This document shows, in pieces, positions 7,701-12,793 of a DNA stretch of 20,074 nucleotides (position 1 is its first letter; each line of letters opens with the position of its first letter). This DNA is from a virus. The notes beneath the pieces are model-generated. The model was not told the DNA's origin. It made no database searches and saw only the letters and a list, made by a program, of their open reading frames with translations. The stretch is taken from IMG/VR virus record IMGVR_UViG_3300010354_000906, positions 1-20,074 of that record. The stretch is one strand, 5' to 3'. The position numbers and the translations under genes were made by a program.

Positions 7701-8850
7701 TGCTCGTGGTGGATGCTGGCGTATTCAACTTACCAGTCATCGTGTCTCCAGCCTTCAAAACCGTGGTGCCTCCCTCTGTTATTTTGCCAGTTGTAGTCCC
7801 GAAGTCCGCTGCAACCGTGCCAGAAGTCGTTATCGTCCCGCCAGTTAACCCTGTCCCTGCCGTGATGCTTGTTACCGTGCCGCTGCCTCCGCCAGTTGCT
7901 GCGGTCGTTTGAACCGTGCCGTCACTGAACTTAATGCCTGTCGCATCGAGCTTTAACCCAACAGTTGCATCTGGGTCTGTCCCTATCCCAACGCGCCCAC
8001 TTGCCGAAATAACAAATGCAGTTGCGTCTGGGTTTGCTTCATCCTCTACCCTAAATGCTTCTCCTGTGCCAGTTTGCGTTATTCTTACTGCCGTGGACGC
8101 GCCTTGAGCAGTAAAGGTTGCAGCTTCACGAGTTCCCGTATTTGAAACTGAGAGTACAGCAGATGCATTTGACGTTGAGCCAATGACTTGCGGCTGGCTG
8201 AACGTATTCTGCTGCGTTAGCCCTGCCGCATTGAATGTGGATGTACCTGCTCTCCAAGACAATCGGCTCTGGTTGGAAATCCAAATGTCGCCGGAGGCAA
8301 GCGTTGACGGACTTCCTCCAGAGAGGGGCGCACCGATGTTGAGCTTGGCCTCAGTGTCGGTCGCAGCGACAGTGAGCTTCCCTGTCATTGTGTCGCCAGC
8401 TTTCGCGACTGCGCCCAATGCAGTCAAAGCTGCCGCTGCGGTCGTTGCGCCAGTGCCCCCATTCGCAACATTCAGCGTCCCCGCAAGCGTTATCGTTCCG
8501 CTCGTCGTTACGGTTGGGTTCGTTACTGTAAAGCCCGTTGTTCCAGCAGATAGCGTGACGCTTGTCACCGTCCCCCCTCCCCCGCTGCTTGCGGCTGGAG
8601 CCCATGCTGTCCCATTCCAAGCGAGGACTTGGCCCGAAGTCGGAGCCGTCGCCAAAACATTTCGGCCTTGAATCTGCGTCGCATTTCCGCTTGCTCCCCC
8701 GCCCTGCGCGAGGACGGTCAGCAAATCGACGACGAGCCCACGGTACTCTGCGGTGCCGAGAATGGTTGGGATTTGGATTGTCAGACCAGTTGCTTGTTGA
8801 AGCAAATCAACAACATACTGCCGGAATTGAGCGGTTGAGTAAGTGGGCAT
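4759..8850 (-). CDS. Very long repetitive tail fibre / structural protein (fibre 1)
   Basis: A 1363-residue protein. The N-terminal 50 residues are a compact non-repetitive head (MPTYSTAQFRQYVVDLL...), probably the virion attachment. Then follow fibre-type repeats: IQGRxVAxTAPTSGQVLxWN blocks ending in W-x-P, ITALTGDVTASGSGSQAATV blocks, TAPTSGDIYIxxxxLSYR blocks, and ITNLGTGxCLVVED plus DATPFxISASGRVGIG blocks that recur in related form in fibre 2. NVANGGTGATTAAAAL near residue 127 is a common phage fibre motif. A GTWTKPTGAKRIEIFFV element starts a Gly-rich C-terminal third, with an eight-Gly run near residue 1040 and loose repeats of the form LTSGxxxVTCxSTxG. It starts 61 bases after the capsid gene with no Shine-Dalgarno sequence. 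Host binding is inferred from repeats and context. Confidence 0.87.
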   Translation of the reverse strand: MPTYSTAQFRQYVVDLLQQATGLTIQIPTILGTAEYRGLVVDLLTVLAQGGGASGNATQIQGRNVLATAPTSGQVLAWNGTAWAPAASSGGGGTVTSVTLSAGTTGFTVTNPTVTTSGTITLAGTLNVANGGTGATTAAAALTALGAVAKAGDTMTGKLTVAATDTEAKLNIGAPLSGGSPSTLASGDIWISNQSRLSWRAGTSTFNAAGLTQQNTFSQPQVIGSTSNASAVLSVSNTGTREAATFTAQGASTAVRITQTGTGEAFRVEDEANPDATAFVISASGRVGIGTDPDATVGLKLDATGIKFSDGTVQTTAATGGGSGTVTSITAGTGLTGGTITTSGTVAADFGTTTGKITEGGTTVLKAGDTMTGKLNTPASTTSNAGLNIGAGTAPTSPTSGDIYIAGDILSYRGTTATRSVAATNAINSFSAAQGISASTSGAVLGVTQTTGSGAAISATQNATGTGIGLTVDLNNTASTAAAVRITNLGTGNCLVVEDSTTPDATPFAISASGRVGIGVAPDASAALVVDAGGIKFSDNNTLTTLVAGGDLSGTLPSPTVAKLQGRAVANTAPTSGQVLTWNATSSQWEPSSSAASGITALTGDVTASGSGSQAATVARIRGVNVSTTAPTTGQVLKYDGTNWAPAADTDTGITALTGDVTASGSGSQAATVARIQGRAVASTAPTSGQTLTWNSTTSQWEPTTSASGGGGVEVSTFLSSGTWTKPTGAKRIEIFFVSAGGTGACGSKGMLGASGPVVYGGTGGASGIFQKIDASADNIPASLNITIAKPAYNGTIPAFFFQSSYGGGTSGAQTKIAEGTNDIISLTAPVSINGNSGWTSVATAATPLTSLGIVAPTSNVSAVSSAGAAFSDGSTGGSTGNASNSTAALNSYFCFVNIAVTGVSGTITKNSSAEKQRPMRWAGDIGPNCTSGGPSGPAARGDQTSPQMAIYNGGDGGGWFEPFTLTSVSLTSGSQNVTCASTAGLSAGMAITGNPAIRIGNFVTTINSATSFSLNAAATATASGVTLTVAAGVGGGGGGGGSTTGSTPILVQNINLTSGTTTVTCNSTRGIIPFMAITGDGIPANTTIASLTDETTFVLSAAATSSLSGSYAVANGRGEISNFHISNGSSVSSQIGSTLGLTWGQGLMATALTPASASNGSFSHVASVSPTAVTLSHPATSAGTSQTLYVANAVGFLDGVSCTASSAVVTVPNSAALQVGMLIEIVWPFTYSCTSGNGTITVANTTGLAAFVNQRIFGPCLRPYSPIVSGVTANANITVTSSEVVATGSNLQGYFNRYGGTSTVPNSSGHSYVRIKSIDSLTQITLDTPLLLTQSNVTLMYATVAGFGGIGAAGGVKIVTYK
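5729..5746 (-). repeat. Three tandem hexamers coding a poly-glycine run
   Basis: Three perfect copies of CCTCCG on the plus strand (CGGAGG on the coding strand) lie within a run of eight Gly codons in fibre 1. The unit is six bases, so copy-number change would lengthen or shorten the glycine linker without breaking the frame. Confidence 0.8.
6829..6894 (-). repeat. Fibre 1 repeat copy A (22 codons)
   Basis: Encodes GITALTGDVTASGSGSQAATVA, identical in protein to the copy at 6994-7059. By codon-by-codon comparison 17 of the 22 codons differ between the copies, every change being synonymous. Confidence 0.9.
6994..7059 (-). repeat. Fibre 1 repeat copy B (22 codons)
   Basis: Second copy of the 22-residue block encoded at 6829-6894, with the same protein sequence but different codons at 17 of 22 positions. 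It is followed in translation by an IRGVNVSTTAPTTGQVL segment that parallels the IQGRAVASTAPTSGQTL segment after copy A. Confidence 0.9.
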
Positions 8851-8860
8851 GGCAGCAAAA

Positions 8861-8911
8861 GTGACGTGACTTGACGGGGGACGTTTCCATCCCCCGTCCC
8901 TGTCACATCAC
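8861..8911 (-). terminator. Large hairpin after the capsid gene, attenuator or leaky terminator
   Basis: Two nested stems lie directly below the capsid stop codon. An inner perfect 9-bp stem pairs 8873-8881 with 8890-8898 around an 8-base loop. An outer 10-bp stem pairs 8861-8870 with 8902-8911 with a single G-U pair in the minus-strand RNA. They are separated by a small internal loop (2 and 3 bases). Only four U residues follow (8857-8860), so complete termination is unlikely. A partial terminator or a 3' stabiliser for capsid mRNA, reducing readthrough into the fibre genes, is the best reading. Confidence 0.65.
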
Positions 8912-10117
8912 TTAGATGGTGCAGGTCGTCACACCCAGATTTTCACCGCAACGCTTGTAAGCGATTGCAGCTACGTTCTGCGGGCGAATCGGCTGATACG
9001 CACGCTGAATCTGGTAAATATGCTGACCGTAGTCCCCGTACATATTGCAGTCATTGTCGCGAAAGTACGTCCACTCCAACTCGCCAGCGAACAACTGAGG
9101 TGCCCACTTAAAGGTTCCCTCGCCCGTGTAAGCCTCTGGCGTAAGCCGCTTAAACGAGTCTCCACCAATGACCAACGCGATTTCATATGTCGCATTGACC
9201 CAATCCGCATTGCGTCTTGTTGCAAACCCGAAGCTGGCATTGGCCTTTGCGATTGGGCTGATGAAGTTTGGCCTACCGTTAGCGTCTAACGTGTTGAACC
9301 GCAAAGGCTGCTGGTCAATCCCGAATGCAAACCCGCGATAGCCTTGGAACTGATACCCCTTGATGGACTCTTCCCCCAGCTTGAAGGAACCTGCCGACAG
9401 GTAGTTCAGGTCTTCCTTTACGTCCGCGTCGTTACGCAGCTTTTCGATTGCGTCCGCACTGGCGATGACCTTGAAGAATTCCCCTTCAGCCGTCGTAAAC
9501 GGCTCTGCGAGCATTTCTTCGCGGAGGAAGCTGCCGAGACGATAAAGAGTCCGGAAGTTCAAATCTCCAGTCGGAAGATTGGTTGATGCACCAAACGTCG
9601 TGTTGATTTGCTGCATATCCCCAATCACATTTGAGTTGAAAGCCGTAGCAGCCTTCACCACATATTTGATGCCGCATTGATACTGCAACTGGTAGCGAAT
9701 GTCTGCGTTGATGATTTGCAGAATCGTCTTCTCCAGAGCGATTTGCGCTTGCAGGTACGCATTTTTAAATGCAGTGCGAGCGGTTTTAACGCAAACACGC
9801 GGCCCACGTCCGCGAAGCGATTGGAGCTTGAACGAATATTCGGTCGAGCCGACATCGTCAGGAGTCGCTCCGGTTCCGCACATATTGATGTCGTCCGTAA
9901 ATGCTGGCGCAGCAATGTTTTGTACGGAGTTCGGATACGCGATTTCCTGCACAACGCTGCGAACAGTGTCGGACACATTCGGGAGCGTCCCGCCTTCAAG
10001 CACGTTGATGTACGGACTCTTACGAGCGAGCGTCTTTGCGATTTGACCAACAATGCGGTTGGTGTCTTTTGCAGCGAAGTTGTTCGCTACTGCGATATCA
10101 ATACAGTCATTAGGCAT
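8912..10117 (-). CDS. Major capsid protein
   Basis: A 401-residue protein preceded by portal and scaffold genes, the usual place of the major capsid protein. The N-terminus (residues 1-50) is followed by a sequence alternating short beta segments and helices, with a central helix around AFKNAYLQAQIALEKTILQI and an Arg/Gly loop (LRGRGPRVCVK) that would suit the E-loop or an inter-subunit contact. There is no signal peptide or membrane segment. The length fits HK97-fold capsid proteins (about 300-450 residues). Eight cysteines are present, several near the C-terminus (KRCGENLGVTTCTI), which is many for a capsid protein. The start has an A/T-rich leader without a Shine-Dalgarno sequence. The gene is isolated by a terminator before and a hairpin after, which suits a highly expressed product. 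The HK97 fold is inferred, not seen. Confidence 0.82.
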   Translation of the reverse strand: MPNDCIDIAVANNFAAKDTNRIVGQIAKTLARKSPYINVLEGGTLPNVSDTVRSVVQEIAYPNSVQNIAAPAFTDDINMCGTGATPDDVGSTEYSFKLQSLRGRGPRVCVKTARTAFKNAYLQAQIALEKTILQIINADIRYQLQYQCGIKYVVKAATAFNSNVIGDMQQINTTFGASTNLPTGDLNFRTLYRLGSFLREEMLAEPFTTAEGEFFKVIASADAIEKLRNDADVKEDLNYLSAGSFKLGEESIKGYQFQGYRGFAFGIDQQPLRFNTLDANGRPNFISPIAKANASFGFATRRNADWVNATYEIALVIGGDSFKRLTPEAYTGEGTFKWAPQLFAGELEWTYFRDNDCNMYGDYGQHIYQIQRAYQPIRPQNVAAIAYKRCGENLGVTTCTI

Positions 10118-10360
10118 ATGATTTTAAAGAAGTTAGAGAGTTGGAGGTTGTGTGCTCTGCTCGCGGATTTTGGCGAGACAAAGCGATGCCACCGATGGTG
10201 ACAGTTTGGTTCTCGCCCACGGCACGCTTGGGCAGTTATTGCGGCCTGATTGCAGGTTTTGTTGACTCCTGCTAGTCGCTCCCATTCGGAGGGAGTGCGC
10301 CGAGCTATTTCTGGAACTAGCTCAAACCTCGATTGAGGTCAATAGGCTTTTTTGATGAAT
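10118..10360 (-). promoter_or_regulatory. Structured non-coding leader of the capsid gene
   Basis: The only long non-coding gap in the window. Besides the terminator at its upstream end it holds four small inverted repeats: 10326-10339 (5-bp stem, 4-base loop), 10302-10323 (6-bp stem GAGCTA/TAGCTC, 10-base loop), 10279-10295 (5-bp stem, 7-base loop) and 10245-10256 (4-bp stem, 4-base loop). Because a strong terminator precedes it, the capsid gene probably needs its own promoter here, but I find no convincing -35/-10 pair; the best, TTGACC near 10341 with TAGTTC 17 bases on, is weak. A 50-codon frame from 10285 to 10133 exists but looks non-coding. Confidence 0.5.
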
Positions 10361-10363
10361 CGA

Positions 10364-10401
10364 CAAAAAAATAACCCCCGCCCCAAAAAGGAGCGGAGGT
10401 T
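10364..10401 (-). terminator. Rho-independent terminator upstream of the capsid gene
   Basis: The minus-strand RNA forms a 12-bp stem (bases 10390-10401 with 10373-10384, two G-U pairs, otherwise Watson-Crick and G/C-rich) closed by a loop of five U residues. It is followed by an A and a run of seven U residues (10364-10370). It lies 16 bases past the stop of the glycosyltransferase-like gene. This is the clearest terminator in the window and should end the terminase-to-scaffold transcript. Confidence 0.9.
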
Positions 10402-10416
10402 GATTTGCTTCTCAGC

Positions 10417-11319
10417 CTAGAACACTGGGATTGCCAAATCGATGTGCGGGATATGCCCACTGGCTTGTGCCATCCTGCAAAACGCCTCATCTCCAGTGAG
10501 TTCTGGTTGAGGCGTGAAGAATTGAAACGGCTTGCTGTCAACCGCTCGCGCAGGGAATGTCTTTATAATGTCCTGAAGCGCACTGCGATGGATGAGCATA
10601 CAGTCGCTGCTAGTCCATTTTACACCTTCAATGCGATTCGGGAGGATGTCTGCCATTTCTGGGTTGATGGCTGAATCGGCCTTCAAGAGTCCGTTTCGAG
10701 GTGAGCCAACAAGCGCACCCACAACGGTTTTTCCAGCCGCAAACATTCGCTTCAAAACGTGCCGCTCTAAAATGTCATCAGAGAATGCTTTGGAACGCTC
10801 AACAAAAAGCCCGCGCAGCACTCCCGCTCGCCCAACAGCGGGCGTGTATTGCTCGCCGAGCAGGAAGAGCCACTGGCTTTCAGCTTCCTTGAGGAATCGG
10901 TCGCAGATGCTGTTTTTCGCGTCGTGAACAGTGTCCTGTGAGAACTCCCAATCAATCCGCAACCGCTCTTTTCCGCAATCAACAGCAAGAGCCAGCAATG
11001 CGATAAGCGTGCGCTTGCTCGCCTCATGCACCCAAGGAAGGCCCAGTGTGATTTCGCGCCCCTCCCAGTCCGGCGTGAATCGATTGTTGCCGCGCTCGGT
11101 TTTCGACTCGTTCAGCGCGAGTGATTTGCGCTTTCGCTCAACGGGCTGAGGCTCCGGCTCTGACTTCACTTCAGGTTCCGGCTCAGGCTCCGGCTGCGCC
11201 TCCGCAAGTTGCTCAGGAGCAGATTCCTGCACGTCGTCAAACGAGTCGGTCTCAAACGGGTTGAGGGATATCTCTTCGCCTTCCTTTAGGTCTTTTGTTT
11301 TCGTTCTGATTATTTTCAT
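10417..11319 (-). CDS. Glycosyltransferase (GT-A)-like protein lacking the DxD motif
   Basis: A 300-residue protein. Residues 1-65 are acidic and Pro/Glu-rich with EPEPEPE repeats. Residues 95-300 follow the plan of GT-A nucleotide-sugar transferases common in phages: a helix with the start AKNSICDRFLKEAESQWLFL (134-153), matching the usual 'ARN..v..fL....dwllf' segment; a strand-helix DDILERHVLKRMFAAGKTVVGALV (181-204, cited in two parts); a CMLIHRSAL strand (240-248); and GDEAFCRMAQASG (276-288), matching the usual '(G)EDxxFCxRAxxxG' acceptor-side motif. Where GT-A enzymes carry D-x-D after 'wllf', this protein has LLGEQ (153-157). It sits between scaffold and capsid. The fold is a pattern-based inference; catalysis is doubtful. 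Confidence 0.6.
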   Translation of the reverse strand: MKIIRTKTKDLKEGEEISLNPFETDSFDDVQESAPEQLAEAQPEPEPEPEVKSEPEPQPVERKRKSLALNESKTERGNNRFTPDWEGREITLGLPWVHEASKRTLIALLALAVDCGKERLRIDWEFSQDTVHDAKNSICDRFLKEAESQWLFLLGEQYTPAVGRAGVLRGLFVERSKAFSDDILERHVLKRMFAAGKTVVGALVGSPRNGLLKADSAINPEMADILPNRIEGVKWTSSDCMLIHRSALQDIIKTFPARAVDSKPFQFFTPQPELTGDEAFCRMAQASGHIPHIDLAIPVF

Positions 11320-11327
11320 GGCTTTAT

Positions 11328-12551
11328 TTATCTTTCAGCTTCACTGAGTCCTGCCTCGATTGCGTCAAGCGGATTCATGCTAATCCTTGAGGCAGAAGAC
11401 ACTTGCGGTTGAGTAACAACAGTGGATGCGTTTGACTTCGGCATCCGGCCCGCTCCGCTCACGGCTCCCATCCGCCCACGAAGTTGATTCAACTCGGCGA
11501 GCAGCGAAGCCTTTTCCTTCTGCTCGACCTCTAGTTGGTGCGTCAGAATGTGCGAGAGCGTCGCCGCTGCTGCAACCGTCGCCGCATCCTTCACCGTCTT
11601 CGGGTAGAGAGCAGACATATACTTGCCCTCCAAGTCTTTAACGTATTCGTTGTGTGAGTTGATTTTCGCAAGCTCTTCTTGAGAAGCATTTTGCGGAACT
11701 TCTTTGTATCTGAAGGCGGGAATGTCCTTGGTCAGTTCGTCAACGTGCTTCCAAGCCTCTTCGTGGTTTTTGTTAAAGTTCTGCTGGAACTCCTCCATCT
11801 TGTTTTTGTACCACCCGTCCGCATTCTGCTTTGCGTTTTCAATCTCGGACTGCATCTCAGCTTCGATGTCGTCGAGTTGCGCCAGTGCGTTTTCGATTTT
11901 TCGAGCGTCGAGGTAGGTCTCTTCGGAAGCAGCCAGCTTGTCGATGACGTTGGTTTTCCACCATGACAACGGAACCTTGCTCGGCCCGCCCACGTTTTGA
12001 ATTGCGGTGATGGTCTCATCGCTCGCTTTCCACTTCTTGAGCAACCCGTAAATCCCTTGCGATGCCTTGTCGATTTGGTCAGAGAACTTCTGGCGGAATG
12101 ATGGGTCATTCTGAATGTCGAACGTCGCCTTGAACTTTTTGAGTTCCTCATAGTCCTCCGGCGCAGTCGTTTGCGGTTGCCCCTTTTCAAGCTCCGCGAT
12201 GCGCTGCCTAAGCTGTTCAGCTTCAGCGGCTTGCTTTTTGTATGTCGCAGCGGTTTCTCGGAGCCTCTGCCAGTTTGAGCGATTCTTCTCGCTCATACCC
12301 TCCGGCTCTGCAATCGCAGAAATGTCGTCGTCAGGCGTTTGCTGTTGTTGTTGCTGCGGCGTTGACTGCTGAGATTCAGCGAGCTTCTGAGCCTGTTCAG
12401 CAAGTCCTCCTTCCGACGTGTTGTCGCCTGACGCGCCAGAATTTGCTGACTCTTCAGCGTCTAACATCGAGTCGATGTGCGCCTCTAATTCGCCGATACT
12501 TGCTTCGCTGTCGAGATTGTCTCCGCCAAAATCATCTTCGGTTCCGTCCAT
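11328..12551 (-). CDS. Capsid scaffolding protein
   Basis: A 407-residue acidic, hydrophilic protein placed after the portal and two genes upstream of the capsid gene. The N-terminal 80 residues are Asp/Glu/Ser-rich and contain a six-Gln run (66-71). About residues 85-120 form a coiled coil (containing ETAATYKKQAAEAEQLRQRI), and further heptad-like stretches occur around 225-265 and 340-365. Such an elongated, charged, cysteine-free helical protein with this position is what phage scaffolding proteins look like; they guide capsid assembly and leave before packaging. Ala and Ser-rich C-terminal residues could contact the capsid protein. No protease domain is visible. The start follows the previous stop by 2 bases, with no Shine-Dalgarno sequence. 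The call rests on composition and context, not on a recognisable family signature. Confidence 0.75.
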   Translation of the reverse strand: MDGTEDDFGGDNLDSEASIGELEAHIDSMLDAEESANSGASGDNTSEGGLAEQAQKLAESQQSTPQQQQQQTPDDDISAIAEPEGMSEKNRSNWQRLRETAATYKKQAAEAEQLRQRIAELEKGQPQTTAPEDYEELKKFKATFDIQNDPSFRQKFSDQIDKASQGIYGLLKKWKASDETITAIQNVGGPSKVPLSWWKTNVIDKLAASEETYLDARKIENALAQLDDIEAEMQSEIENAKQNADGWYKNKMEEFQQNFNKNHEEAWKHVDELTKDIPAFRYKEVPQNASQEELAKINSHNEYVKDLEGKYMSALYPKTVKDAATVAAAATLSHILTHQLEVEQKEKASLLAELNQLRGRMGAVSGAGRMPKSNASTVVTQPQVSSASRISMNPLDAIEAGLSEAER

Positions 12552-12553
12552 AA

Positions 12554-12787
12554 TTACATCTGCGCGTGTTTGGTTCCCCCGTCGTTGTCTTCATCCTGCG
12601 CTTTAAGCAGCCCCATGATAATATCCACGGCTCGCTCGTAGCCCTGTTTGTACTTTGCCTCCAAGGCTACCTCTTCAATGTTTGCGCCTAAAACAGGCGG
12701 GCACTGCGATTTAAGAAGCTCGATGAGCTTCCCTTTTGCTTTTGCGTTGTAATCGCGCAAAAGTGTTGTGTCTTCTGGTTTCCACAT
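12554..12787 (-). CDS. Small hypothetical protein between portal and scaffold
   Basis: A 77-residue, mostly helical, charged protein opening MWKPEDTTLLRDYNAKAKG and ending in an acidic DEDNDGG tail. No membrane segment or signal peptide. It lies 6 bases after the portal stop and 2 bases before the scaffold start, so it is translated from the same head-gene transcript. The leader is AAACACAT directly before the ATG, without a Shine-Dalgarno sequence. A role in head assembly is suggested by position only; the family is not recognised. Confidence 0.8.
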   Translation of the reverse strand: MWKPEDTTLLRDYNAKAKGKLIELLKSQCPPVLGANIEEVALEAKYKQGYERAVDIIMGLLKAQDEDNDGGTKHAQM

Positions 12788-12793
12788 ATGTGT

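Noticed and set aside
8183-8671. Plus-strand open frame of 162 codons opposite the fibre 1 N-terminal half
   Set aside because: Its Val/Ala/Pro-rich reading is the expected reverse of Gly/Thr/Ala/Ser fibre repeats; the same reason rejects several shorter plus-strand frames in both fibres.
9677-10201. Plus-strand open frame of 174 codons opposite the capsid gene
   Set aside because: It overlaps the capsid gene and part of its leader, has Arg/Leu/Val/Cys-rich shadow composition and no promoter.
10133-10285. Minus-strand 50-codon frame in the capsid leader
   Set aside because: Composition is Ser/Gln/Arg-rich and random-looking, the ATG lies inside a small hairpin and there is no ribosome site. 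Conservation in relatives would be needed to revive it.
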